Below, in pieces: positions 9,046 through 20,703 of a DNA stretch of 64,000 bases. How positions within the stretch are numbered: position 1 is the first letter of the stretch; every line of letters begins with the position of its first letter. The position numbers and the translations under genes are program-made. Below the pieces are notes generated by a model. That model did no database searches, was not told where the DNA came from, and saw nothing but the letters and a program-made list of their open reading frames with translations. Source of the DNA: an uncultured Pseudomonadales bacterium (GTDB lineage Bacteria > Pseudomonadota > Gammaproteobacteria > Pseudomonadales > Cellvibrionaceae); contig CANKXO010000001.1 of the NCBI GenBank assembly GCA_947487765.1, forward strand, positions 930,001 to 994,000. The letters are read 5' to 3'.

Positions 9046-9663
9046 ATGGAGTTGGCTTGCCTGGATTTGGAAGGGGTACTAATACCTGAAATTTGGATTG
9101 AGTTTGCGAATAAAACAGGTATTGAGGAGCTAAAAGCGACTACCCGCGATATACCTGATTATGATGTACTGATGAAGCAGCGGCTTCAAATTTTGGATAA
9201 GCACGATTTAGGCCTTAATGAAATTCAAGAGGTCATCGCTGACATTGCGCCACTTGCTGGTGCTAAAGAATTTCTCGATTGGTTAAAAGCACGTTTTCAA
9301 GTCATTATCCTTTCAGACACGTTTTACGAATTTTCACAGCCTCTAATGCGTCAATTGGAGTTTCCTACTCTGTTTTGTCATCATCTTAATGTTGATAAGG
9401 TAGGTAGAGTGATCGACTATAAGCTCCGGCAAGCAGATCCAAAACGCCAGTCTGTTCTTGCGTTACAAGGGCTTTATTACCGTGTCATTGCGGCTGGAGA
9501 TTCTTATAATGATACTACAATGTTAAGTCAGGCTGATGCTGGAATATTATTTAAATCACCGCAAAATGTTATTGATGAGTTTCCTCAATTCCCGGCTGTG
9601 AATGAATATGATGACCTAAAAAAGGAGTTTATAAAGGCAAGTGTAAGGGATTTGTCTGTCTAA
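9046..9663 (+). CDS. thrH: Phosphoserine phosphatase / homoserine phosphotransferase ThrH
   Basis: A 205-residue HAD-superfamily enzyme, the same length as Pseudomonas ThrH and closely similar throughout. The nucleophile motif is DLEGV (Asp7, Glu9) instead of the usual DxDGT, as in ThrH. Motif II is LSDTFYEF, a lysine is in DPKRQS, and motif III is GDSYNDTTML. The family dephosphorylates phosphoserine and can move the phosphate to homoserine, linking serine and threonine synthesis. AGGGGAAAG precedes the ATG. It converges on pabB with 19 nt between the stops, a pairing also known from pseudomonads. Confidence 0.95.
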   Translation: MELACLDLEGVLIPEIWIEFANKTGIEELKATTRDIPDYDVLMKQRLQILDKHDLGLNEIQEVIADIAPLAGAKEFLDWLKARFQVIILSDTFYEFSQPLMRQLEFPTLFCHHLNVDKVGRVIDYKLRQADPKRQSVLALQGLYYRVIAAGDSYNDTTMLSQADAGILFKSPQNVIDEFPQFPAVNEYDDLKKEFIKASVRDLSV

Positions 9664-9682
9664 ACTTATCTGGTTACTATTT

Positions 9683-11083
9683 TTATTTGGCTGCTAGTGT
9701 TTTTAATATCTTATTGATTTTATCGAGGCTTTCTTGATATTCATCTTCTGGCGTGGAGTCGGCAACAATGCCTCCGCCGCCCCAGCAATATAGCTGCTCT
9801 CCGTCGCAACTTACAGTGCGAATGGCAATGCTGGTATCCATATCACCGTTATTGTTAATATAACCAATGCTGCCGCAGTAGACACCCCGATTACCTGTTT
9901 CCAGCTCATCAATAATTTCCATGGCTCGCTTTTTTGGGGCGCCAGTGATTGAGCCTCCTGGAAAGCAATCCTTTAGTAGATCTATGGTATGAGACTCTTC
10001 TGATAATTCGCCCGATATATCGCTGACTAAATGATGAACGTTAGGGAAGCTTTGCAAGCCAAATAGCGTATCGACTTTTATGCTGCCAGGTATGCAGTGG
10101 TGCCCTATATCGTTACGCAATAAATCAACAATCATAAGATTCTCTGCACGGTTTTTAGTATCAGCCTGTAAATCTTCCGCTCGTTGCCTATCTTTTAACG
10201 GGTCTTCATGTCTTGCGATCGTACCTTTAATTGGTTGGGTAAATACTTGACGGTTTTTAACGCTTAAAAATCTTTCTGGCGATAAAGACATGATGGACTG
10301 ATCACCTAACCGAAGGTAGGCAGAAAAGGGCGATGCCATTACTTTTCTTAATTGCTGATAAGCTGAATAGGGGTCACCGGTGTAGTGGCCTTTAAAGCAT
10401 TGCGCAAAATTTACCTGATAACAGTCGCCAGCTAAGATATATTCATTGATTGTAGCTAGCTGCTGTAAGTAATGGTCTCTCGAGATGGTTGCTGACAGTT
10501 CATTGACAATTAAAGGTTTTGGTTTCTTTGCATTGCTGCCGTTATCCAGTCTTTTTCTTATCTCGGTGAGAGTCTTAGGGTTGCATTCGGGTAAGCTGAC
10601 TAAATAAGCTGCTCTAAGGTGGTGATCTTGTATTAAGGCCCAGTGATAAATACCCAGTTGCATATCAGCAAATGGGAGTTGAGTCTGAAGGCTGCTTTGT
10701 TCATTGGTTAAACTAAGGTAGCGTCGACCTAGTTCATAACTAAAATAGCCTATGGCACCGCCGGTAAATGGAATATCGGGAATTTCTTGTGATGGGATAT
10801 TCTCTGTTAACTTTGATAATTCATTTCTGAGTGCATCAAGTGGATCGTCTTTATTCGTATAGCACGAGCTACTATTGAATTTCCCATCCTTGTAATGGTA
10901 GATTTTAGTAACGCCATTGCGGCTGTCGATACGAGTGGCCGGTAACGCGCTGATAATATCGTAACGTCCATACTCTGAATTCGGCTTACCACTATCTAAC
11001 CAACATGCGTAAGGTAGGTCATAAAATTGAGAGAACAGATCTTCGCAATTTGATTGATAGGGTATAGATGTAATTTCTAACAT
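9683..11083 (-). CDS. pabB: Aminodeoxychorismate synthase component I
   Basis: A 466-residue chorismate-utilising enzyme. The N-terminal half is the anthranilate synthase I-like domain. The C-terminal catalytic domain contains IKGTIARHED, the DLLRNDIG helix and the diagnostic PGGSITGAPKKRAMEIIDELE segment, which separates PabB from TrpE-like homologues. It ends with GSIGYINNNGDMDTSIAIRT. With the PabA glutaminase it aminates chorismate in p-aminobenzoate and folate synthesis. It is transcribed divergently from the small Rieske gene, with start codons 38 bp apart. Confidence 0.95.
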   Translation of the reverse strand: MLEITSIPYQSNCEDLFSQFYDLPYACWLDSGKPNSEYGRYDIISALPATRIDSRNGVTKIYHYKDGKFNSSSCYTNKDDPLDALRNELSKLTENIPSQEIPDIPFTGGAIGYFSYELGRRYLSLTNEQSSLQTQLPFADMQLGIYHWALIQDHHLRAAYLVSLPECNPKTLTEIRKRLDNGSNAKKPKPLIVNELSATISRDHYLQQLATINEYILAGDCYQVNFAQCFKGHYTGDPYSAYQQLRKVMASPFSAYLRLGDQSIMSLSPERFLSVKNRQVFTQPIKGTIARHEDPLKDRQRAEDLQADTKNRAENLMIVDLLRNDIGHHCIPGSIKVDTLFGLQSFPNVHHLVSDISGELSEESHTIDLLKDCFPGGSITGAPKKRAMEIIDELETGNRGVYCGSIGYINNNGDMDTSIAIRTVSCDGEQLYCWGGGGIVADSTPEDEYQESLDKINKILKTLAAK

Positions 11084-11121
11084 TTATTATTTTTCAAAAC
11101 CATAAATATAAGAGAGTGATT

Positions 11122-11424
11122 ATGGCATTTCATGCACTTGAACGCTTGATACATTTACATGATGGTTACCGACGAACGTTCTCTATTGCAGGTAATTCTC
11201 TACTATTAGTTCAGGATAATGGTCAGCGATATTTACTCATTAACCAATGCCCTCATCAGCAAGCTCCCCTACATCAAGCAACAATACAAGATGGAGAACT
11301 ACAATGCCCTGCTCATGGAATGCGTTTTAATTTACTAACAGGGCAAACCAATGACGGTTGTTCTGCTCGATTAAAGTTTTTACCAGTTATTTATGAAGGC
11401 AATACATTGGGCGTTAATTTATAA
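11122..11424 (+). CDS. Small Rieske [2Fe-2S] protein
   Basis: A 100-residue Rieske-type ferredoxin. The cluster motifs are CPH (Cys43, His45) and CPAH (Cys62, His65), with the expected 16-residue spacing. The ATG at 11122 is preferred over a GTG six bases earlier, because AGAGAG at 11111-11116 is properly spaced from it. There is no signal peptide, so it is cytoplasmic. Such small Rieske proteins serve as electron carriers of oxygenases or stand alone. No oxygenase is nearby, so the partner is unknown. Confidence 0.88.
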   Translation: MAFHALERLIHLHDGYRRTFSIAGNSLLLVQDNGQRYLLINQCPHQQAPLHQATIQDGELQCPAHGMRFNLLTGQTNDGCSARLKFLPVIYEGNTLGVNL

Positions 11425-11445
11425 GGTCTCCAGGCATTAATATTG

Positions 11446-11486
11446 AAGGGTCAACTATTTAAAATGAAATGATTGACCTTGTTTTT
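11446..11486 (+). terminator. Terminator after the Rieske gene
   Basis: AAGGGTCAA (11446-11454) pairs with TTGACCTT (11473-11480) with one bulged G, followed by GTTTTT. It sits between the Rieske gene and the end of the convergent purB. Confidence 0.6.
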
Positions 11487-11489
11487 CTG

Positions 11490-12931
<1,442 letters not shown>

Positions 12932-13024
12932 GACATGAAGCTATAAGATGTAGGGGCCAAAGACTGGCGCCTTTAGTGGTGTGGACTATGCTCTAATAAT
13001 AATAATCAACATCTGGAGATTAGT

Positions 13025-16000
13025 GTGCTTATGAGTTCCATCATAACCGATGATAAACCTGCCTTTCTGAACCAACTAAATCAATTTACTCAACTTAAGT
13101 TGAAGAAACCTGTAGCAGAAGTTATGCAGGTATTCACAGAAGAATTATTTGATCAATACCCTTTGAAAGAGCTGGCAGGTAGATCCTTAGATGATGTATT
13201 TGGATTGACCCATGGCGCTTACCAATTTATAGAAAAATTTAAAAAGCGCCCGCGAGTCCAAGTGTTTAATCCTAGCGTAGAGGTCGACAACTGGGAATGC
13301 CCATACTCGGTGGTGATGGTTCATTGTAATAACATGACATTTCTAATTGATTCTGTGCGCATGGCATTAACCAATCTCGGTGTCAGTGTGCATGCCGTCA
13401 AAAATACAGGGTTGATTACAGAACGTGATTCTCGTGGTAATTTACTCGGTATTACACCTTCAGCTAAAGCATGTCACATGGATGGCACAGAAGCGCTGTT
13501 GTACTTTGAGATTAACCACTTTACAAAAACTAAAGATTTAAAAGCTGTGGCATCGGCTATCAAAAGTGTGATCGCTGATATTGAATCAGTTAACAGTAGC
13601 TATAATGACATGCTTAGTGCATTGCAACTGATTCGAGATAACATCGATAATGCTGAAAAGCGTCACGATAAAGCAGAAATTAGTGAAGCCAACCAATATC
13701 TTTCTTGGCTCATGGTAAATAATTTTACTTTCTTGGGATATGCTTTTTATGAGGGTAATACTTCAAAAGGTAAGAAAAAAGTCGAAAGTTCTTGTGTTAA
13801 ATCCTTAGGCTTACTGCAAAATGATTCAGCAAATGAATTTCTTAGTGGCGATTGCAAAAATAAAAGCCAATTATTGACGTTTAGTAAATTGCCCGTTCGT
13901 TCAACAGTACATCGACAAGCCTACCCTGATCATATTATGGTCAAGGCATATGATGAGAAGGGTAATCACATTGGTGAGCATCATATCATTGGGCTTTATA
14001 CCGCAGGTGTTTATCGTGCAAGTGTTCTTAATATTCCTATGGTTCGTGAAAAAATTGAAGCTATTTATGAGAATATTAATGTCAATATAAGTAGTTATAG
14101 CGGTAAAGTCATCCGGCAAGTATTAGAAACATATCCTCGTGATGAATTATTCCAAAGTAGTGTTGAAGAGTTAACTGATACGATTGTTGATATCTCTCAA
14201 ATAAATGAACGTCGTAAGGTGCGCTTATTTATGCGTCGCGACGGCACAAATAATTTTGCTTCTGCCATGGTTTATATCCCACGAGATGTATTTTCAACCA
14301 AGCTTCGTGAAGAAATTATACAAAAATTAGGTCATGCCGTAGATTCAGAATCTCACGAATTTTATACCTCGTATTCTGAATCAATATTGTGTCGAACCTA
14401 TATTATATTTCGGTTGAAAGATGGCCAAAAAAATAAATGGAATGTCAATGAATTAGAGCAGGAAATAAAAAGCCTAGCTCGCACATGGTCATCTTCATTA
14501 GAGGAGGCCTTAGTTAATCATCATAGAGAAGAGCAGGGATTAGAGTATTTTAAGCGTTACAATGGTACTTTTACGACGGCCTATCAGGAAAATTTTGAAG
14601 CCACTCAAGCCGTTAAAGATATTGAAATTTTAGAGCAGCTTACAGATGATGCTCCTTTAGCGTTAGATCTATGTCAACCAGATGCTGAGGAAAGTGAAAG
14701 AATTCATTTCAAGATTTTTCATCAAGGATCCCCTTTAGCACTTTCAGAGGTGATTCCTGTTCTTGAACGAATGAACCTTAAAGTGATTGGTGAACACCCA
14801 TATCGCTTGCGATGTGAAAAAAATACCGTTTGGTTGCATGATTTTGAGCTGGAAAGCAGCTTATTGGCATGTGCTGATTTTACAGCGCTGAAAGAGCGTT
14901 TCGAAAATGCTTTTAGAAATATCTGGGGCTTTAATGCTGAAAATGATGGTTTCAATGGGTTGGTGCTGTCAACTAGTATACAGTGGAGAGAAGTGGTTGT
15001 ACTCCGAGCTTATGCAGCCTATATGAAGCAAACGCTATTTCCGTTCAGTAAGCGGGCTATTGCCACAACCTTGATGACTTACCCTGAAATAACTCAAAAA
15101 ATAGTAGATTTATTCCACAACCTATTTGACCCTGAACTTAAAAAGCGTCAATCACATTCACTGAATGATTCAATTTTAGCCGACTTAGATAATGTCAGTA
15201 ACTTAAATGATGACCGGATTCTTCGCCGCTTTTTAGATTTTATTAATGGCACCTTAAGAACGAATTTTTATCAAACTATAGATGGAGAAAATAAAACTTA
15301 CGTCAGCTTCAAATTTAATCCTAGAGAAATTGCTGATATCCCTGAGCCTCGCCCTCAGTACGAAATTTTTGTTTACTCACCTCGTGTAGAAGGTGTGCAT
15401 TTACGCGGTGGCAAGGTTGCTCGCGGTGGTTTGCGTTGGTCAGATCGACATGAAGATTTCCGCACGGAAGTGCTAGGTTTGGTGAAGGCACAGCAAGTAA
15501 AAAATGCGGTTATTGTACCTAATGGCGCTAAAGGTGGTTTTGTTGCAAAAAGAGCCTCTATGGATAAGGGCCGCGATGCTTTCTTTAAAGAAGGTGTGGC
15601 ATGTTACCAAACATTTATCCGTGGTCTGCTTGATGTCACTGATAATTTACTTAAAGGCAAAATAGTACCGCCGGTAAACGTAGTACGTCGTGATGAAGAT
15701 GATCCTTATCTCGTTGTAGCAGCTGATAAAGGTACTGCTACATTTTCTGATATCGCTAATGAGATCTCTTTTGAGTATAACCACTGGTTAGGTGATGCCT
15801 TCGCTTCAGGTGGAAGCCAGGGTTATGACCATAAAGGTATGGGCATTACTGCTCGTGGTGCGTGGGTGTCGGTACAACGGCACTTTAAAGAAAATGGTGT
15901 CGATGTTCAGAAAGAAGACTTCACGGTGATAGGTATTGGTGATATGGCTGGCGATGTGTTCGGCAATGGTATGTTGATGTCAGAACATATTTGTTTGACG

Positions 16001-17848
16001 GCTGCTTTCAACCATCTTCATATTTTCATTGACCCTAATCCTGATTCGGCCAGTACCTATAAAGAACGGCAGCGTTTATTTGCGGCGCCAGGTACCACTT
16101 GGGAAGATTACAATACTAAGTTGATCTCTAAAGGCGGTGGCATTTTCTCCCGTGGAGCGAAGTCGATTCCTATTTCTGCAGAGATGAAGAAGCGATTTGA
16201 TATTGCTCAAGATAAGCTGTCTCCTGTTGATTTGATTACGGCGTTGCTTAAAGCACCCGTTGATTTGATTTGGAATGGCGGTATTGGTACCTATGTGAAG
16301 TCTGCCAGTGAAAGTCATACTCAAATTGGGGACAAAGCGAATGATGGCTTGCGTGTTAATGGAGCTGAGTTGCGTTGTAAAGTCTTTGGAGAAGGCGGTA
16401 ATTTAGGATTAAGTCAGCAAGGTCGTATTGAATTTGCGGTGCATGGTGGCGCTTGTAATACCGACTTTATTGATAACGCTGCAGGTGTTGATTGTTCTGA
16501 CCATGAAGTCAATATCAAAATTTTGTTGAATGATGTTGTACTAAAAGGTGGTTTAACTGAAAAGCAACGCAATCGATTATTAGCTAGCATGACAGATACC
16601 GTTGCAGAAATGGTATTAAAGAATAACTACTATCAAACACAATCTATTAGTTTGGCAGAGAAGGAAGCATTAACCCGTATTGGTGAATATCGACGATTAA
16701 TTGATTCATTAGAAAGTAGCGGGCGTTTAAATCGAGAATTGGAGTTTATTCCTACGGATGAAGAGTTAGCTGATCGAGCCGCTGATGGTGAATCGTTAAC
16801 TCGACCGGAATTGGCCGTACTTAATTGTTATGTGAAGAGCCAGTTAAAAGAAGAATTAGCTGTTGATGAAATTGCGGATAATCCATATTTATCAAGCTGG
16901 GTAGAAAAGGCGTTTCCAAAACAGCTGTTAAAGAAATATAAAACTAAAATTCATAACCATATTCTCAGAAAAGAAATCATAGCGACTCAGCTTGCTAATG
17001 ATATTGTCGACAATATGGGTATCAGCTTTTGCTATCGGTTAATGGAATCAACCGGCGAAAATGCACCTGCTGTTGCGATGGCTTATGTGGTAGCACGCGA
17101 TGTCTTCCAATTTGATAACTTCCAAGAAAAGGTTGAAGCATTAGATTATAAAGTCCCTGCTGAAGATCAGCTTGCATTACTAATTAGTATGATGCGACGC
17201 GTTCGTCGCGGCACTCGCTGGTTCTTGCGTAATCGTCGTGGTCAGCTCAACCCTGAAAACGATGTTGCTATCTTTGAGCCTCAGGTGACAAAAGCCATTA
17301 ATTCAACACCAGAGTTCCTTAGTGATTCAGAGAAGCAAATATGGGACGACAAATGTATCCATTTCCAAAACCTTGGGCTTAGCCGCGAATGGGCTAATGT
17401 AATGGCCATGCCCGGACATTTATTTTCAGGGCTTGGCGTTGCAGAAGCGGCTATGGAGAGTAAGGCCGATATGCCTCGCGCGGTAGAAATGCATCACCTG
17501 CTTGGCGATAAACTAGGGCTTTATTGGTTTGCTCATGCAGTCACTAATGTACATGTCGAAAATCATTGGCAGGGAATGGCTCGAGAGTCGTTTATTGATG
17601 ATATTGATAAAGTGCTTCGAGTAATGAGCGTTAGCTTATTAAATATGGCAGGGAAAAAGTACCAGTTAGAAGAGGCATTGCAGCTGTGGATGCAAGAATA
17701 CCCATTACTGGTATCACGCTGGCGTACAATTGCCCATGAACTGCAAACGAACTCGTCGACGGATTTTGCAATGTTTTCTGTTGCGATGCGCGAGTTGATT
17801 GATTTGATGGAAACTTGTCGGTCTAGCACTAAACTACGTTTCGGATAA
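13025..17848 (+). CDS. gdhB: NAD-specific glutamate dehydrogenase, large 180-kDa class
   Basis: A 1607-residue protein of the large-subunit class (L-GDH180; Pseudomonas GdhB is of similar size). The N-terminal third holds ACT-like regulatory modules (for example NWECPYSVVMVHCNNMTFLIDSVR). The catalytic core has VARGGLRWSDRHEDFRTEVL, KAQQVKNAVIVPNGAKGGFV, VIGIGDMAGDVFGNGML and LIWNGGIGTYVK. The long C-terminal extension includes DADRAADG-like and LTRPELAVL segments. It oxidises glutamate to 2-oxoglutarate and ammonia with NAD. Start is GTG 13025, with GGAG at 13015-13018; an ATG six bases on is an alternative. It is probably co-transcribed with the DUF2835 gene. Confidence 0.96.
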   Translation: MLMSSIITDDKPAFLNQLNQFTQLKLKKPVAEVMQVFTEELFDQYPLKELAGRSLDDVFGLTHGAYQFIEKFKKRPRVQVFNPSVEVDNWECPYSVVMVHCNNMTFLIDSVRMALTNLGVSVHAVKNTGLITERDSRGNLLGITPSAKACHMDGTEALLYFEINHFTKTKDLKAVASAIKSVIADIESVNSSYNDMLSALQLIRDNIDNAEKRHDKAEISEANQYLSWLMVNNFTFLGYAFYEGNTSKGKKKVESSCVKSLGLLQNDSANEFLSGDCKNKSQLLTFSKLPVRSTVHRQAYPDHIMVKAYDEKGNHIGEHHIIGLYTAGVYRASVLNIPMVREKIEAIYENINVNISSYSGKVIRQVLETYPRDELFQSSVEELTDTIVDISQINERRKVRLFMRRDGTNNFASAMVYIPRDVFSTKLREEIIQKLGHAVDSESHEFYTSYSESILCRTYIIFRLKDGQKNKWNVNELEQEIKSLARTWSSSLEEALVNHHREEQGLEYFKRYNGTFTTAYQENFEATQAVKDIEILEQLTDDAPLALDLCQPDAEESERIHFKIFHQGSPLALSEVIPVLERMNLKVIGEHPYRLRCEKNTVWLHDFELESSLLACADFTALKERFENAFRNIWGFNAENDGFNGLVLSTSIQWREVVVLRAYAAYMKQTLFPFSKRAIATTLMTYPEITQKIVDLFHNLFDPELKKRQSHSLNDSILADLDNVSNLNDDRILRRFLDFINGTLRTNFYQTIDGENKTYVSFKFNPREIADIPEPRPQYEIFVYSPRVEGVHLRGGKVARGGLRWSDRHEDFRTEVLGLVKAQQVKNAVIVPNGAKGGFVAKRASMDKGRDAFFKEGVACYQTFIRGLLDVTDNLLKGKIVPPVNVVRRDEDDPYLVVAADKGTATFSDIANEISFEYNHWLGDAFASGGSQGYDHKGMGITARGAWVSVQRHFKENGVDVQKEDFTVIGIGDMAGDVFGNGMLMSEHICLTAAFNHLHIFIDPNPDSASTYKERQRLFAAPGTTWEDYNTKLISKGGGIFSRGAKSIPISAEMKKRFDIAQDKLSPVDLITALLKAPVDLIWNGGIGTYVKSASESHTQIGDKANDGLRVNGAELRCKVFGEGGNLGLSQQGRIEFAVHGGACNTDFIDNAAGVDCSDHEVNIKILLNDVVLKGGLTEKQRNRLLASMTDTVAEMVLKNNYYQTQSISLAEKEALTRIGEYRRLIDSLESSGRLNRELEFIPTDEELADRAADGESLTRPELAVLNCYVKSQLKEELAVDEIADNPYLSSWVEKAFPKQLLKKYKTKIHNHILRKEIIATQLANDIVDNMGISFCYRLMESTGENAPAVAMAYVVARDVFQFDNFQEKVEALDYKVPAEDQLALLISMMRRVRRGTRWFLRNRRGQLNPENDVAIFEPQVTKAINSTPEFLSDSEKQIWDDKCIHFQNLGLSREWANVMAMPGHLFSGLGVAEAAMESKADMPRAVEMHHLLGDKLGLYWFAHAVTNVHVENHWQGMARESFIDDIDKVLRVMSVSLLNMAGKKYQLEEALQLWMQEYPLLVSRWRTIAHELQTNSSTDFAMFSVAMRELIDLMETCRSSTKLRFG

Positions 17849-17879
17849 CTTAATATAATAATTAAGCTTTGTTCTACAT

Positions 17880-18098
17880 ATGTCTGAAGTCGTTATTTCG
17901 CTAAGCATTACTGCGGATGAGTATATCAAGTTATATAAAGGAGCGGCCCGTTCTGTTTTTACTCGAACAGCAGAGGGCCGTAGCATTCGTTTTCCAGCAA
18001 ATATCTTACAACCGTTTGTCACAAGAGAGGGTGTTCGAGGGAGCTTTGTCATCGAGTTCGATGAGCAAAATAAATTCAAGCGTATCAAACAGTTGTAA
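17880..18098 (+). CDS. DUF2835 family protein
   Basis: A 72-residue protein with the family pattern SLSITADEYIKLYKGAARSVFTRTAEGRSIRFPANILQPFVTREGVRGSFVIEFD. The function is unknown. It is a small cytoplasmic mixed alpha/beta protein. It starts 31 nt after the glutamate dehydrogenase gene on the same strand, the order also seen in pseudomonads, so it probably shares that transcript. The RBS is weak, consistent with translational coupling or low expression. Confidence 0.85.
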   Translation: MSEVVISLSITADEYIKLYKGAARSVFTRTAEGRSIRFPANILQPFVTREGVRGSFVIEFDEQNKFKRIKQL

Positions 18099-18684
18099 TT
18101 AGATTACTACAAATAACATATCAATATAGTTATTGTATCGTAGTTGAAAGCGCTCATTTTTTCACCTTTCACCTTTCACCGATATCCATATTAATTCCTT
18201 TTATTTACAAGGTAGCTACTTATCAATGCTTAAGTAAATCGGTAATATCGGATAGCAGTTTATAGTACCAAATCTACTTTAACTATTTCCTAATCGATCA
18301 ACTAGAAAACTAATCAGGGTCGTTCGTCCGTTAAAGAGTTCTCTTACATTTAATAAGGTTTTACGGTTAATTTAATTTATAGATTTAAATTAATAGCTGT
18401 GCTGATCAATTAAAGAACAATTGTTACTGATTACTGGCATGTATATTGACTAATAAAGGTTAATAGTTATTTTTGTCAAAAAAATGTCAAAATTATTTAG
18501 TGTATTTTGATCTAAGGGTCTATCCTATTAAGTACATAATAGATAAAACATTTGTATTCGATTTATCTTTCGTGAATAAGAGAATTAGTGCAAAATAAAT
18601 TGTCAAAGATAAAAAATATTGTATGGAGTTACCGCAAAAAATAGAGATAACATAGTTACTATATGAACGTTGAGGAGGCAGTCA
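18099..18684 (+). other. Intergenic region of about 590 bp upstream of yeaG
   Basis: No gene found. The stretch is AT-rich and contains a short tandem repeat CACCTTT/CACCTTT/CACC around 18162-18180. It should hold the yeaG promoter. I looked for a GG-N10-GC sigma-54 element, as drives E. coli yeaG, and did not find one. Confidence 0.5.
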
Positions 18685-20607
18685 ATGACCATTTTTAGTC
18701 ATTATCAAGAACGTTACGAAACAATGCAGCAAGAAACAATGAGTATCCAAGAGTATTTGGATCTCTGCAAGAAGGACCCTAGTGTTTATGCTTCCGCAGC
18801 AGAAAGGCTATTAAAAGCAATTGGCGAACCAGAGCTGATTGATACCTCAAAAGACCCTCGCATGAGTCGTATCTTTTCTAACAAAATTATAAAGCGCTAT
18901 AAAGTCTTCGAAGAATTCTATGGTATGGATGAAGCGATAGAGCAAATTGTATCGTTCTTTAAACACGCAGCCCAAGGGTTAGAAGAAAAGAAACAAATTC
19001 TCTATTTATTAGGTCCCGTAGGTGGTGGTAAATCATCACTTGCTGAAAAGCTAAAATCTCTTATCGAAAAACAACCTATTTATTGCTTAGAAGGCTCTCC
19101 AGTTTTCGAGTCTCCCTTAGGACTATTTAATCCTGAAGAAGACGCTAAAATTTTAGAAGAAGATTACGGTATTGCCCCCCGTTACGTAAAAAATATTATG
19201 TCGCCTTGGGCAGTAAAGCGTCTGCACGAGTACGGTGGTGATATTAGTAAATTTACTGTGGTTAAAATGTACCCATCAGTACTTGATCAAATTGCAGTAT
19301 CCAAAACTGAACCCGGTGATGAAAATAATCAGGATATTTCGTCATTAGTCGGTAAAGTTGATATTCGTAAGTTGGAAGACTTTCCACAGAACGATCCCGA
19401 TGCTTATAGTTTTTCTGGAGGGTTATGCCGAGCAAACCAGGGAATAATGGAATTCGTGGAAATGTTTAAAGCACCGATTAAAGTGTTACATCCATTGCTT
19501 ACGGCGACCCAAGAGGGCAACTACAATAGCACAGAAGGCCTAGGTGCAATTCCTTTTGATGGCGTTGTATTGGCACATTCTAATGAAGCTGAGTGGCAAA
19601 CATTTAAAAATAATAAAAATAACGAAGCATTTATTGATCGTGTTTATATTGTGAAAGTGCCTTATTGCTTACGTATTTCTGAAGAAATACATATCTATGA
19701 AAAATTATTGATCAACAGCTCATTAAGTGAAGCGCCTTGTGCGCCTGATACGTTAAAAATGTTGGCACAGTTTACTGTGTTATCTCGGCTTAAAGTCCCT
19801 GAAAACTCCAATACCTATTCAAAAATGTGTATTTATGATGGGCAAAATTTAAAAGATACGGACCCTAAAGCAAAATCGTTGCAAGAATATAAAGATGCCG
19901 CAGGTGTTGATGAAGGAATGAATGGTTTATCAACTCGTTTCGCATTTAAAATTTTGTCGAAAGTGTTTAACTTTGATACAACAGAAATTTCGGCTAATCC
20001 AGTACATTTATTGTATGTACTTGAGCAACAGATAGAACAGGAACAATTCCCAGAAGAAGTGCGTGATCGGTATTTATCATTTATTAAAGAGCATTTAGCT
20101 GCTCGTTATGTTGAGTTTATCGGTAAAGAAATTCAAACAGCGTATTTAGAGTCTTATTCAGAATATGGACAGAATATTTTTGATCGTTATGTAACCTATG
20201 CCGATTTTTGGATTCAGGATCAAGAGTACCGTGATCCTGAAACTGGCGAGATATTAAATCGTTCTGCATTAAATGAAGAGCTAGAAAAAACTGAAAAGCC
20301 AGCAGGTATTAGTAATCCAAAAGATTTTCGTAATGAGATCGTTAACTTTATGTTACGTGCTCGAGCTAATAATAATGGTAATAACCCTCTTTGGACTAGC
20401 TATGAGAAACTTCGTGGCGTGATTGAGAAAAAGATGTTTTCTAATACTGAAGACTTATTACCTGTCATTTCGTTTAGCACTAAATCTTCAGCGGATGATC
20501 AGAAAAAACATGAAGATTTTGTCGATCGTATGGTTGAGAGGGGTTATACAGAAAAACAAGTTCGCTTGCTTTCAGAGTGGTACTTACGGGTTAGGAAATC
20601 GCAATAA
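18685..20607 (+). CDS. yeaG: YeaG/PrkA-type serine protein kinase
   Basis: A 640-residue protein, close to E. coli YeaG (644). The start is ATG 18685 behind GAGGAGG at 18672-18678; a TTG at 18670 is in frame but overlaps that ribosome site. The N-terminal AAA-type ATPase has Walker A GPVGGGKSS near residues 109-118 and the PrkA block AEKLKSLIEKQPIYCLEGSPV. The C-terminal half is the PrkA kinase-like domain. In E. coli YeaG acts with YeaH in nutrient-stress and stationary-phase responses. First gene of a yeaG-yeaH-spoVR operon. Confidence 0.96.
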   Translation: MTIFSHYQERYETMQQETMSIQEYLDLCKKDPSVYASAAERLLKAIGEPELIDTSKDPRMSRIFSNKIIKRYKVFEEFYGMDEAIEQIVSFFKHAAQGLEEKKQILYLLGPVGGGKSSLAEKLKSLIEKQPIYCLEGSPVFESPLGLFNPEEDAKILEEDYGIAPRYVKNIMSPWAVKRLHEYGGDISKFTVVKMYPSVLDQIAVSKTEPGDENNQDISSLVGKVDIRKLEDFPQNDPDAYSFSGGLCRANQGIMEFVEMFKAPIKVLHPLLTATQEGNYNSTEGLGAIPFDGVVLAHSNEAEWQTFKNNKNNEAFIDRVYIVKVPYCLRISEEIHIYEKLLINSSLSEAPCAPDTLKMLAQFTVLSRLKVPENSNTYSKMCIYDGQNLKDTDPKAKSLQEYKDAAGVDEGMNGLSTRFAFKILSKVFNFDTTEISANPVHLLYVLEQQIEQEQFPEEVRDRYLSFIKEHLAARYVEFIGKEIQTAYLESYSEYGQNIFDRYVTYADFWIQDQEYRDPETGEILNRSALNEELEKTEKPAGISNPKDFRNEIVNFMLRARANNNGNNPLWTSYEKLRGVIEKKMFSNTEDLLPVISFSTKSSADDQKKHEDFVDRMVERGYTEKQVRLLSEWYLRVRKSQ

Positions 20608-20614
20608 CAAAGGA

Positions 20615-20639
20615 GAAACTCTGAAAAATTCAGAGTTTC
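20615..20639 (+). other. Intercistronic hairpin between yeaG and yeaH
   Basis: GAAACTCTGAA (20615-20625) and TTCAGAGTTTC (20629-20639) form a perfect 11-bp stem with a 3-nt AAA loop inside the 96-bp spacer. No U tract follows, so it more likely protects or separates the mRNA ends than terminates. Confidence 0.6.
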
Positions 20640-20703
20640 AAAATGTTTTGAGGTGTTTATAACAACTATTGTTGACGTTTTTCACCATCGATAAGGGTAG
20701 CAT

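Noticed and set aside
18162-18180. Short tandem repeat CACCTTT as a regulatory array
   Set aside because: Only two and a half copies; likely chance or a slippage repeat.
18099-18684. Sigma-54 promoter for yeaG
   Set aside because: No GG-N10-GC element was found in the region.
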